A DNA stretch of 46,411 nt from an uncultured Granulosicoccaceae bacterium (GTDB lineage: Bacteria; Pseudomonadota; Gammaproteobacteria; Granulosicoccales; Granulosicoccaceae), in contig CALFCF010000026.1 in assembly GCA_937951345.1 (NCBI GenBank), positions 1 to 46,411 on the forward strand, read 5' to 3'. Position numbers and translations under genes: made by a program. The first letter of the stretch is position 1. Every line of letters begins with the position of its first letter. Under the pieces are notes generated by a model. The model was not told where the DNA came from. It saw only the letters and a list, made by a program, of their open reading frames with translations, and did not search any database. Positions 9,101 through 16,874 of the stretch are shown here, one piece after another.

Positions 9101-10786
9101 ATCTACCGCTCTATCGATGTAAACGGAAATAAAAATTCTGCCAGAATAGTAACAAAAGCCATTGCCAAAGACGGAAAAACGATTTCAGAGTATCAAACGA
9201 TAGGAAACGATTTTACAGAAGAACAAGCCTATCGCGATTCTCTTGACAGACTATCAAATTCCTTTTCAAATTCTGATCTCGGCCCCGAGGATAAACTTAA
9301 AGAGATTTTGCAGATAGGGCTTGATTTTTTTCAACTGGATACCGCACAGGTCAGCATGATATTCGGGCAACGCTATAGGGTTAGAACAGTCGTCAGTAAC
9401 AGACCGTATCCGTACACCGCCGGCACAGAACTAGACCTGAGCGATACCGTTTGTGGACAGTTTATAGAAAAACAAAGCACGTTATTTATCGACAACATTG
9501 CTGCCAGTGAATTGAACAATTTGCCATGTCATAGCAAAAGCGGAATTGAAAGTTATGTAGGTGTTGCCATTCAAACAGCTTCTGGCCCCTACGGCAGTGT
9601 GAGTTTCTTTTCAGCCAAACCTCGCAAAAGAGAGTTTGGTCCCAATGAAAAAAACTTTGCGATCCTTGTTGCCAAGTGGATAGGCTTTTTGCTGGGTAAT
9701 GTAGAACAATTGGAGTTTCAAGAAAAACAAACGGACTACTACAAGTTGCTCTTCGCTAGTGTGCCAACTATTTTATTACTGGCTGATCCGGAGGGTCTTA
9801 TCATTTCCACCAGCAATCATTTCTCTTATCAGGTAGGTGAAAAATCTGAAACTATTCCGGGAAGAAATTGCCTTGACTTTATTCATTCTGACGACAAGGA
9901 AATCGTAGCAAAATCATTGAGTGAAGGTTCAGCGCAAGATCTACCTGTAAAAATGTATCATTCCGAGAAAGGCTTTCTCGACGTTGAGATGAATATCACC
10001 GTGAAATCCATCGGTTCTTTGCAGGGTATAAGGATCATTACCGCAACCGATGTAACGTCACGAAATATAGCCCTAAGAGACTCGGTAGAGAAGAATACAA
10101 GGTTAGAATCTGCAAATGAAAGTCTGAATCAGTTCGCGTTCATAGCCTCTCACGATCTGCAGGAACCACTAAGGAAAATACAACAATTCTGCAGCTTTCT
10201 GGAAGAAGATCTTGAGCCCGTACTAACTGAGGATGCAAGCTTCCACCTTAATGTCATAGTCGATGCATCACAGCGCATGAGCACACTTATCCATGATCTA
10301 TTGCGTTACTCCGATACCTCCCAGGCCGAGGCAGACATGGAGGAATTGGATTTAGGTGAAATATTGCAGGAAATTCAGGTAGAACTTGAAAGCAGTATTC
10401 AACAGGCACAAGCCACCATCACGATGAAAAATATTTCCATAATAAATGGAAATAAATCCTTACTTAAACAATTATTCACCAATTTAATCAGCAATTCGCT
10501 CAAGTATCGATCGACTGAGCGTTCGCCGAAAATTGAAATTAAAGGAATTGGAAAAGATTATAAAGAGGGCATTGTGTTAGCCGATAATGGGATTGGCTTC
10601 GATATGAATTTTTCCAGAAAAATATTTGAACCCTTTAACAGGTTACACAACCATAAGGAATACAAAGGAAATGGAATTGGCCTGGCAATCTGTACAACAG
10701 TGTGTGAAAAACACGGCTGGAGTCTTAGTGCTGAAGGTGCTCCTGATGAGGGCAGCAAATTTATGATCACATTTAACAATAAATGA
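6167..10786 (+). CDS. CheB-CheR-PAS-GAF hybrid sensor histidine kinase
   Basis: A 1539-residue multidomain protein. The basic N-terminal tail (~1-50) is followed by a CheB methylesterase domain (~55-240) with the full triad: S64 in GASAGG, H91 in QHLSP, D183 in GTGSDG. A CheR methyltransferase domain (~255-520) has TEFFRD, VPGCASGEEAYS for S-adenosylmethionine binding, and CRNLLIY. A PAS-like region and a coiled coil (~705-778) of repeated STNEEL units follow. PAS domains, a GAF domain (~1035-1180) and another PAS precede a HisKA domain with H1329 in ASHDLQEPLR and a HATPase domain with N (LISNSLKY), G1 (DNGIGFD), F (IFEPFNR) and G2 (GNGIGLAI) boxes. There is no receiver on the CheB part and no membrane segment, so it is a soluble sensor. 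It overlaps the next receiver gene by 4 bases, which is probably its phosphoacceptor. Confidence 0.95.
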   Translation: MAKKKVGKRSRKSSRQAKSRKLEVETTESTSSDTQASATEHAGASLQINDTSVDLIQIAAIGASAGGLEPIENFFDSMPADSGCAFVIIQHLSPDFRSLMDELLARHSSMNIHRVTDGMQIEPDSIYLNPPRSVMTIDGNVLRVERIDTQDTVYLPIDLFFNSLAQSRREQAIGLVLSGTGSDGTRGSLAISEVGGKVLVQDPETTRFNGMPKSVVADGNYSLIAPPHDLAIGVVKLINGESLEDLLNTERQPIEEPLQDLLSMLKHRYGTEFEQYKEATIKRRIERRAQMRRISDINDYRDILNTDEAELQELYADLLIEVTEFFRDNSAFDILEQRVIPELMADLKDGEAVRVWVPGCASGEEAYSIAILLQEHARAKGIYLQLKIMATDIHIRSMNQASSGIYSEDALKGMPAELITRYFDIADGQAQIKPTIRNMVFFSTHDVMRDPPFTRIDLISCRNLLIYLKEDAQEKVMNLLHFSLRKNGFLFLGPSEHIGAIAHEFEAVNEKWRIYKKRRDIKLLPSESIFQRADVSKDIAVANTYARNVVRHTATADENTIPFKRAQRSALETIVSRYAPPGFLLTEDGVIVHIFGNAGTLLPLQSGSFSKRIVDLIRADMKVIVTAALDHARSSGFEGFRRTAYVKEENEASSTYEVSLERLDLPAESMRFLLLSIQKQETNSASETERELKAPEFLSHESADALQQRILVLEHSLQSSEESLQSTIEELETSNEELQSTNEELMSTNEELQSTNEELHSVNEELYTVSAEHQRKNEELTERDTDVNMLLQLSKIGTLHLDEDLRLQRYTKKARSLFNIMPQDLGRPFSHITSQTVDHDIVGMVNTVKEKQEVIETELLVNDEVYLLRILPYQRDDKLSRGVLITIIDITDLQEIRTELQSLNEQYKDIVENTDSFIVRWHASSNKIKFCNELYAKRWNAKAEDLIGKDIISLRSKDQQDAFVKIVDEVKIGEPYNGIYRSIDVNGNKNSARIVTKAIAKDGKTISEYQTIGNDFTEEQAYRDSLDRLSNSFSNSDLGPEDKLKEILQIGLDFFQLDTAQVSMIFGQRYRVRTVVSNRPYPYTAGTELDLSDTVCGQFIEKQSTLFIDNIAASELNNLPCHSKSGIESYVGVAIQTASGPYGSVSFFSAKPRKREFGPNEKNFAILVAKWIGFLLGNVEQLEFQEKQTDYYKLLFASVPTILLLADPEGLIISTSNHFSYQVGEKSETIPGRNCLDFIHSDDKEIVAKSLSEGSAQDLPVKMYHSEKGFLDVEMNITVKSIGSLQGIRIITATDVTSRNIALRDSVEKNTRLESANESLNQFAFIASHDLQEPLRKIQQFCSFLEEDLEPVLTEDASFHLNVIVDASQRMSTLIHDLLRYSDTSQAEADMEELDLGEILQEIQVELESSIQQAQATITMKNISIINGNKSLLKQLFTNLISNSLKYRSTERSPKIEIKGIGKDYKEGIVLADNGIGFDMNFSRKIFEPFNRLHNHKEYKGNGIGLAICTTVCEKHGWSLSAEGAPDEGSKFMITFNNK

Positions 10787-11250
10787 TAAACGACAATAAA
10801 AAATGCCTGGCCCCGGTCATATTGATGGTGGATGACGACGACGAAGACGTTTATCTAACTAAGCGGGCTTTCTCTGCCCAGTCTGACAAACTGGTGTTTA
10901 ACAGCGTCTCCAATGGGGCCAGTCTTTTTTCGTTTCTCAACCGGGAAGGCGACTATAGTTCTGTACCAGCCTCAGAGACTCCCGATGTGCTGCTGCTTGA
11001 TATAAACATGCCGGGCCAAAATGGCTTTGAAATAATACAGCAATTGAGGGATGATCCAAAGCATTCGCATATCCCAGTAGTATTTTTGACTACATCAACA
11101 TCAGATCGTGATGTACGAAAGGCCTATCAGCTTGGAGCAAGTTCGTTCATATGCAAGTCAATGAATTCATCCGAAATGCGAGCCATCGCTGCTGAATTCA
11201 TAAACTACTGGTTTGGTTTTGCGCGCCTGCCGGCGGCAACTGGCACTTAG
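10783..11250 (+). CDS. Rcp1-like single-domain response regulator
   Basis: A 155-residue receiver of the type paired with phytochrome-like or PAS histidine kinases. The acidic pocket is VDDDDED (16-22), the phosphoacceptor is D73 (LLLDINMPG), TT is at 103-104 and the conserved Lys is K125 (FICKSMN). There is no output domain. Its ATG overlaps the kinase stop (ATGA), so the pair is co-translated and it is the likely cognate phosphoacceptor of the 1539-residue kinase. How the signal leaves this receiver is not visible: it may act by protein contact or feed a relay. Confidence 0.92.
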   Translation: MINDNKKCLAPVILMVDDDDEDVYLTKRAFSAQSDKLVFNSVSNGASLFSFLNREGDYSSVPASETPDVLLLDINMPGQNGFEIIQQLRDDPKHSHIPVVFLTTSTSDRDVRKAYQLGASSFICKSMNSSEMRAIAAEFINYWFGFARLPAATGT

Positions 11251-11469
11251 ATTTTATCACCGCGGATTAGATCAGAGCAGCGTCTTACAGAGACAGAGCA
11301 GAATTCAGTTGTACTGATCCAACACTGCTCCCAGCTTTTCGCTCAGGTCGATTGATCCGAGTCAGTGTGTTCCAGATCCCCTACCCCCTTCAACGTGCCC
11401 TTCTACGTGATTACCGGCGACGTTAAGACGCTTTATACCACGTAGAAAAAGTGTCCTCGCTTAGCTCAC

Positions 11470-11883
11470 TTAGGCAGCTTTCAGGTCCTGCTTCAAATAC
11501 TGCTGCTCTGTTAGTAACAGCATGACTTCCTGGCATTCGGCCTTGAAGAAAGGCTTCTGTAAACAAAAAGATGCCCCTCGCTTCAGAAGGCTCGAGCTGA
11601 TCGCATCGGGCATAGCACAAGACATCAATACGACTTTGATTTCAGGAAAGTTTAATTGAAGTAAGTCTAAAATTTCTTCCCCGGAAATATTTCCCGGAAA
11701 TCGAAGGTCACAAAATACAACATCCACAACATGTGTAGACAGCTGAGCAAGCGCTTCTGTCCAAGACACCGCCACCGCCACATCGTAGCCACAACCGCCG
11801 ATTATTCGCTTCAGGGCAAAACCTATGTCTTCGTCATCATCGATAACAAGTACATTTCGAAGTTCATGTTGTAGCTGGTTCAT
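11470..11883 (-). CDS. Single-domain response regulator
   Basis: A 137-residue stand-alone receiver with complete phosphorylation chemistry: IDDDED (15-20), phosphoacceptor D59 (VVFCDLRFPG), Ser at 88 in VVLMSCA, and K110 (CLQKPF). CAGG lies six bases before the ATG. It faces the kinase/Rcp1 operon convergently, with about 220 bases between. It is similar to the Glu-substituted receiver at 19-435 (same DVVF-x-(D/E)-x-R motif and QKPF), so the two are probably paralogues. There is no output domain, so a partner protein must read its state. Confidence 0.92.
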   Translation of the reverse strand: MNQLQHELRNVLVIDDDEDIGFALKRIIGGCGYDVAVAVSWTEALAQLSTHVVDVVFCDLRFPGNISGEEILDLLQLNFPEIKVVLMSCAMPDAISSSLLKRGASFCLQKPFFKAECQEVMLLLTEQQYLKQDLKAA

Positions 11884-12545
11884 AGCATGCCTGATTTCGG
11901 TTAGAAATATTTTTTTTGTATGGATCTACGTACCTACACCCCCCGATCCGAATTGTCTTTTTGTCTTCTTGAATTAGCGTTGAACATGAATGTAACTTTA
12001 CATAACAAGATATGTTTGCTCATGAGTTCTCATCCTGCTTTGGCGAAGTCCACAGTACAATTTTACTTGAACTACTAAAGCAACTTACGAGAAGCGAGAT
12101 TGAATTGACTTAGCATGCTGTATAAATCAACTAAGTTGCACCGGCACATTGTAGCCATTGCTAACGTAGCTACCATAGAGATGTTCCGCAGCAGCACATG
12201 ACAACAAAATTGCCAAACCGCGTTAACAGACACGAACCTGTAGATATGACAGAAGATTCGTTATACAAAAGAAAACAGCATTATGATGCGTTCATTTTTA
12301 TTGAGTTTACTTAGAAAGAGCTTTTCAGGGTCTTATTCACTATCAACGAATAGAAGAATTGACTCAAATTTCATGTAACAAGCACACAAATGGGCGGGCG
12401 CAATACTTGAAATGTCACTATATGTTTCAGATCTGCAAGCAATTGCAAACAGCAATTATAAATATTTATTTTGTGTCGTTAACGTGAATCATGGTCACCG
12501 CAGGATGATCATGCAATATCGAATAATTGATAAAGGAGCGCGTAT
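11884..12545. other. AT-rich intergenic region
   Basis: About 660 AT-rich bases upstream of the receiver gene on one side and the small-peptide pair on the other. One 38-codon frame (12198-12314) has no ribosome-binding site and is not called. Nothing else could be recognised. Confidence 0.5.
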
Positions 12546-12716
12546 ATGAACACAAGCGTTGAAAACAACATCACAATTCATTTTCCGTCGCACAGCGAAC
12601 GCTGGTTGGAAGATTCTCTTGATCAAGCTCTGGGAAACAAGCCTGATTTTCAAAATGATCGCCTGATTCCAGACTTCCACGTCCATCTCCCAAAAGGCTG
12701 CCACGTACATTGTTGA
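12546..12716 (+). CDS. 56-residue peptide, first of a pair
   Basis: An ATG start with AAAGGAG eight bases upstream. The product begins MNTSVENNITIHFPSHSERW and ends with a His/Cys-rich tail (KGCHVHC). There is no signal peptide or membrane segment. It matches no family I recognise. The second peptide gene begins 75 bases downstream with its own good ribosome-binding site, and a similar two-gene arrangement occurs at 14799-15141. The HVH-KGCHVHC tail could bind metal or be modified, which is speculation. The region is littered with RHS and IS66 remnants, so it may be part of mobile or toxin-immunity debris. Confidence 0.5.
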   Translation: MNTSVENNITIHFPSHSERWLEDSLDQALGNKPDFQNDRLIPDFHVHLPKGCHVHC

Positions 12717-12791
12717 TACAACCTCCTTATCAACCATCACCTTGCATTATAAGAAAATAGCTGCGAAAGCTTGATATAACAGGAGTACCCT

Positions 12792-12962
12792 ATGAAAAAC
12801 GAAATAACAAATTTGTTAGAACAAGAAATCGAAAACCTCAATGAAGGCAACTTCCGATTTGACTTTGAAGCAGATCTTAAATTTCGTTCCCCTAACAGGC
12901 GAGAGAGTAAATACCATACACGCAAAATGGGACATAAGACACCAGAACTGACACCCGAATAG
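12792..12962 (+). CDS. 56-residue peptide, second of a pair
   Basis: The ATG is preceded by CAGGAGTACCCT, a good Shine-Dalgarno. The start MKNEITNLLEQEIENLNEGN resembles the start of the 39-residue peptide at 15022-15141 (MKKNKITLLLELELSKIND): both have Met-Lys, an IT pair, LLE and a following Asn/Asp. The remainder is charged and basic at the C-terminus. No known family. The stop lies directly at the edge of the RHS fragment on the other strand. Confidence 0.5.
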   Translation: MKNEITNLLEQEIENLNEGNFRFDFEADLKFRSPNRRESKYHTRKMGHKTPELTPE

Positions 12963-12964
12963 TG

Positions 12965-13215
12965 TTGTTCTACTATCTGATAAACGATTACGTACCGCAC
13001 CATAGTGCCAGTTGGCATTGTGGTTGCCATCGACCGGATCGGTGATGGTCACCGTGGTCAATCGGCTCAGATCGTCGTAAGTATAACTACTACGACCATC
13101 CTCGACCGCGATCTGTGTACGTCTACTGGCCGGGTCGAGGGTGTATGCGAAGTTTACCAGTAAAGTGTTAGCGTTATTACTGTGCAGTAAAGTGGGAATC
13201 AGATTAGTGAAAATC
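12965..13215 (-). pseudogene. Fragment of an RHS/YD-repeat protein
   Basis: Reading leftwards, the frame from about 13215 gives LVNFAYTLDPASRRTQIAVE and then YTYDDLSRLTTVTITDP, followed by WHYGAVRNRLS. YTYDDLSRLT and YxYDAVGNRLS are the hallmark strings of RHS/YD-repeat proteins, which are large secreted or polymorphic-toxin scaffolds. Only about 70-80 residues remain, with no proper start or toxin tip. The neighbouring IS66 remnant suggests the locus was broken by rearrangement. The edges are approximate. Confidence 0.75.
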
Positions 13216-13419
13216 CAAAGTCTGAGTGTACAGATGAATAGCTTGGTATGTGTGCACGTTTTAACGGCTGAATCAGGATTCTCCTATCTATATACAAAGT
13301 GATATTTGATTGCTTTCATTCTTCTTTGAACGGTGCCGTTCGGGTTTTAGTTTCTTCTTTATCGGATGAAGACAGATGTAACACCGGAAAATTACCGGGT
13401 TTTCTGATGTGAATCAAAT

Positions 13420-13610
13420 CAGGGCTCTTCGTCGCATCAGTCGATCGCACGAAGGCCAGCGCTGTTTTGTACAGCCTGATGGAGACGGCGAAAGCTAATG
13501 GACATAAGCTTCGTAGTTATATCCAACAAGTGTTAGCCAACCTGCCACGCACAGTCATTGGAAGAAATTGACGCGTTGTTGCCCTTCAACGCAAGTGTCG
13601 GCGCATGTCA
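13420..13610 (+). pseudogene. IS66-family transposase C-terminal remnant, frameshifted
   Basis: The rightward frame around 13447-13555 encodes RTKASAVLYSLMETAKANGH, then YIQQVLANLP. This matches the conserved C-terminal string of IS66 TnpC transposases (AS-x-LYSLIETAKANG...YL...LP). The next segment HAQSLEEIDALLPFN, also typical of the IS66 C-terminus, is in another frame, so there is a frameshift near 13555. No upstream catalytic domain, helper genes or terminal repeats were found. Boundaries are approximate. Confidence 0.75.
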
Positions 13611-13907
13611 ATTCAGTTGAATCCGCTTACGATAGAACGGGGTTCTGAAACATCGCAACAAATTGATTAGGAATTGATCAAGCCACAAGTAGCCCGGTTT
13701 TTGTATCTGCATCACACTTTTAAGCCTACGCTGCGCCACAGCAATTGTGGCTAATCAGAAACATTCCGACGGATAAGGCACTGAGAATGTTACTTGGCGC
13801 ACATCAATTGCGTTGGTTTGTTACGCAGGGTAACGAAGTACTAAATTGCATCAATTAGGTTGGAGCGTAGTCGTTAAATTATTTTCTTATCACGAAGAGT
13901 CTTTCAT
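13611..13907. other. Unassigned DNA upstream of the DUF4377 lipoprotein gene
   Basis: No open frame with a recognisable product. It may contain further IS remnants and the promoter of the lipoprotein gene at 13908. Confidence 0.4.
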
Positions 13908-14624
13908 ATGTTGCAGAAAATCAAATGCAGAATATTTCTCTTTGCGCTGTCTGTTGGGATAGTTGGCTGTAACAACGCGCTTGAACAACAACAGCTACTG
14001 GATGACGGCTTTGTATCTACACCCATTGTGTCAGTGCAGGAAAAAAACGCTGATGTGTTGGCAGCTGGACCACTTAACGATAGTCGTACCTGGGAGTTCC
14101 TCACTGTCATGCCGAGCAAGCTGGAATGTGAAGGTTACCAAATCTCCAATTGTCTGCTGGTGATGGATTCCGATGGTGATGAAATCACCTATTTCTACGA
14201 TTTGATTGAAGGCTTCGACTACGAATGGGGCTATGAATACAAATTATTGGTTCACGTTAGTGACACTAACGCAGCGCTGATTGACGCACCGTCAGTGCGT
14301 TACAAACTTATAAAGGAAGTAACAAAAAGCGATTTTCTAGCAGGAAAAACGTTTGACTATATTGCGCACCATGCGCACAAAGGCTTGGAGAGAAAGACAT
14401 TGTCTGAATATTCAATGATTGACGGGGAGTTGTTTCAGTGCGAACAGTCGGCTTGTGATTCCATCGATCAGCTGTTGGAACAACAGATGTCGATAATACT
14501 GACATTGCAACATGGACCGACCCCGGATGCTTTGAAAACACTGGTTTCTGTCGAATGCGCAGATTCAGGTGTTTCATTCACCACGAATTGCTTATCCGGC
14601 AAAGAGGTCTACCGACACGATTAA
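13908..14624 (+). CDS. DUF4377-domain lipoprotein
   Basis: A 238-residue predicted lipoprotein. A short basic start (MLQKIKCRIF) and hydrophobic segment end in the lipobox VGIVGC at residues 16-21, with Cys as the lipidated residue. The central part fits the DUF4377 pattern: LECEGYQISNCLLV, then YFYDLIEGFDYEWGYEYKLLVHV, then APSVRYKLIKEV. DUF4377 is usually found on small envelope lipoproteins of unknown function. The C-terminal ~90 residues contain several further cysteines. The start is ATG; upstream there is no strong ribosome-binding site (tctttcat). It probably acts in the periplasm or at a membrane face. Confidence 0.75.
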   Translation: MLQKIKCRIFLFALSVGIVGCNNALEQQQLLDDGFVSTPIVSVQEKNADVLAAGPLNDSRTWEFLTVMPSKLECEGYQISNCLLVMDSDGDEITYFYDLIEGFDYEWGYEYKLLVHVSDTNAALIDAPSVRYKLIKEVTKSDFLAGKTFDYIAHHAHKGLERKTLSEYSMIDGELFQCEQSACDSIDQLLEQQMSIILTLQHGPTPDALKTLVSVECADSGVSFTTNCLSGKEVYRHD

Positions 14625-14798
14625 ATTGGAACCGAACGCTTTTGTTGAGGAAGTGTGTGAGAACACCGATTCATCCAGTTTGGTAACACTAATATTCTAT
14701 CGAACTGTGCGTGAGCCAGTAACAAATCAGGACTAGCAAAAGAATCCGGATAACATCGGTTTAAACTCGATCAATCTGGCCCATTACACGGAGGCTCC

Positions 14799-15011
14799 GT
14801 GAAGCCGATCACTACGTCGACAAAGATATGTTTATCAACTACTCAGACGTCACAAACGTCCTGTTTTGTAACCACGCCTCCCCTGCACATATCTCAAAGC
14901 GATGGGGTGCTGAACTTAACCATGAATTTTTCACGGATGAATACCATCCGTTTATTCAATCCCGAAGAGTCAGGCGGCTCTTCGGACGAGGATTTACTCA
15001 GAGAAATATGA
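14799..15011 (+). CDS. 70-residue peptide, first of the second pair
   Basis: A GTG start with GGAG five bases upstream. The product is Ser/Thr-rich with two cysteines and ends acidic (SGGSSDEDLLREI). The stop is followed after ten bases by the next small gene, whose ribosome-binding site (GAGG) overlaps this stop. A competing frame (14828-15025) ends in an ATGA overlap with the next gene but has no ribosome-binding site, so I prefer this one. No family recognised. Confidence 0.45.
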   Translation: MKPITTSTKICLSTTQTSQTSCFVTTPPLHISQSDGVLNLTMNFSRMNTIRLFNPEESGGSSDEDLLREI

Positions 15012-15021
15012 GGATAAGTAC

Positions 15022-15141
15022 ATGAAGAAGAATAAAATAACCTTGTTGCTTGAGCTGGAATTGTCAAAGATCAATGATTCCATTTTGTATAATCCATCCA
15101 ATGATGATTTTGATGAGCCGGAGTGGTCAATGAATGAGTGA
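15022..15141 (+). CDS. 39-residue acidic peptide, second of the second pair
   Basis: ATG with GAGG about eight bases upstream. The product starts MKKNKITLLLELELSKIND and ends FDEPEWSMNE. Its first ~20 residues resemble those of the peptide at 12792-12962. It sits just before the LysM/FecR gene. Function unknown. Confidence 0.5.
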   Translation: MKKNKITLLLELELSKINDSILYNPSNDDFDEPEWSMNE

Positions 15142-15364
15142 ATACCGCACCACCGTCATTGATCATTTAACGGATGCACAACACGCAAGGATGCGACTAC
15201 CCACCCATCGACTCGTCAGCGCTCTACACAAGCCAATTGTTAGCGACTGTTACTTGTAGTCTTATTCTCAAAAAAGTGGCCGATATATTACCTGGAACTT
15301 TGAAACCGATTGAGAGTTCAGGAAATATGACCAATCACCTTCGACTTAAAGTGGGGTGCCGCAG

Positions 15365-16726
15365 ATGTCTTTAATTGATAAGAATATTAAATGGGATGTG
15401 GTCCCTTCAATCAAATATTGTACGCTGGCATTACTTGTTTTGATACTCATCACACCGATGAGCTTTGCGCGTGAACCCGATTCTCGAATTGAGCGCGTGT
15501 ATACACCGTTAACCAACGATACCTTCGCTTCAATTGCGCAACGAGAGTTTGGACATCTTGGCCTGAGTCGCGCGCTAGCAGAATATAACCGTATGTCGAT
15601 CAATACGGTATTTACTGAGGGTGATGAAATTCTGATTCCAACCCATATCGTGGGTAAAGAAAATACCGTTACTGTGAATTATCTCAAAGGGGAGGCGTAT
15701 GTCAGACCTGCAGGTAGTCGCAAATACCGACGAAAACTGAAAAAATTAGAGAAGCTATACACCAGCGACGAAATTGAAACTGGTAACAACGGCTTTGTCA
15801 GCTTGGTATTTAAATCCGGGTCTGTGGTTAATGTGCAGCCAGTCAGTCATGTTAGATTGAAGAGATTGCAGTGTCTGGAAGATGATCCAACCTGTGATGT
15901 TGAACTTGAAGCATTGAAAGGGGGATTGGAATCCGACGTTAAGAGAAACAACGGGCAATCGAATCTGTTCACGATTACTACCCCTTATGCTTCGGCAGCC
16001 GTACGCGGTACAGCGTTTGATGTCGATGTTTCCGAAACTTCAGGGCAGATTGGTGTGACAGAAGGATTGGTTGATGTGCTTGCCTCTAAAAAAGAGGTGC
16101 CTGTGCCCCAAGGATATGGTATTGCCGTGACGGCTGATCAAACCGCATCCGATGTGATAGCCCTACTGCGTAGCCCGTCTATTCATGCCATACCCACTCG
16201 AGTCAGCGTGCAGGATAGGCTTCATTGGGAACCTTTGACTGAAGCGAAACGCTATATTGTCTCGCTCAGTGAAGATGCCATCGGACAACACCTTATTCAG
16301 CAACAAGATCAGGAAGAATTCCAGTTCTCGTTTAAGAATATGCCAGTCACTGCAGACAATTTCTTCTTATCAGTCCGAGGCGTTGATGCGTACAATCTGA
16401 AGGGCTTGAAACAATCAGTGAGCCTCCGTCCGGTTCGACTGAATGACCAACAACAGGCGGCAGAATTGATCTCCCGGATTGCAGGAAACATAGTCCAGGT
16501 AGACCTCAGCGGCCCCCAATCGTCTTTACCACATGAAGTTCAATGGTCGAGCGATCCAGAGTTCAAGCAGGTCGTGACAGTAGATGTGCCTGGGCACGGT
16601 GGCATCAATCAGCCCGTAGAGACTGGTCAACGTTACTTTGTTCGTGCCCGTGCGTTACTGGACCCAAAGACGGTAAGCCCCTACAGCGACGTATTAACCA
16701 TTACTACTAAAAACACTACGCGCTAA
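15365..16726 (+). CDS. LysM and FecR-domain envelope protein
   Basis: About 453 residues. The N-terminal hydrophobic segment (YCTLALLVLILITPMSFA) looks like a signal peptide ending near AREPD. A LysM-like peptidoglycan-binding segment follows (YTPLTNDTFASIAQREFG ... TEGDEILIPTH). A FecR domain (~115-270) contains YVRPAGSRKYRRKLKKLEKL, EIETGNNGFVSLVFKSGSVV and TPYASAAVRGTAFDV, the usual FecR signature. The C-terminal part (~280-455) looks like two beta-sandwich repeats. Unlike classical FecR it has no cytosolic anti-sigma tail, so it probably acts as a periplasmic scaffold. The start is ATG 15365, or GTG 15356 three codons earlier. Two small peptide genes precede it and a receiver gene follows. 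Confidence 0.85.
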   Translation: MSLIDKNIKWDVVPSIKYCTLALLVLILITPMSFAREPDSRIERVYTPLTNDTFASIAQREFGHLGLSRALAEYNRMSINTVFTEGDEILIPTHIVGKENTVTVNYLKGEAYVRPAGSRKYRRKLKKLEKLYTSDEIETGNNGFVSLVFKSGSVVNVQPVSHVRLKRLQCLEDDPTCDVELEALKGGLESDVKRNNGQSNLFTITTPYASAAVRGTAFDVDVSETSGQIGVTEGLVDVLASKKEVPVPQGYGIAVTADQTASDVIALLRSPSIHAIPTRVSVQDRLHWEPLTEAKRYIVSLSEDAIGQHLIQQQDQEEFQFSFKNMPVTADNFFLSVRGVDAYNLKGLKQSVSLRPVRLNDQQQAAELISRIAGNIVQVDLSGPQSSLPHEVQWSSDPEFKQVVTVDVPGHGGINQPVETGQRYFVRARALLDPKTVSPYSDVLTITTKNTTR

Positions 16727-16874
16727 AGCAAAATATGTTAAGGATTGTTACGTGACGTTAGGACAAACATCACTTTTGCATAATTAAATCCGGCACTACA
16801 ACAACACAGATAGTTATTGAGTAAGTTAGACAGCATTCCTGCTGTCAATTCAACGTTAATCAAAGAAGTCGGAT

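Noticed and set aside
12198-12314. 38-codon frame starting MTTKLPNRVN
   Set aside because: No ribosome-binding site and no similarity to the two peptide pairs beyond composition.
14828-15025. 65-codon frame ending in an ATGA overlap with the 39-residue peptide gene
   Set aside because: It has no ribosome-binding site; the overlapping frame from GTG 14799 has a good one. It remains an alternative.
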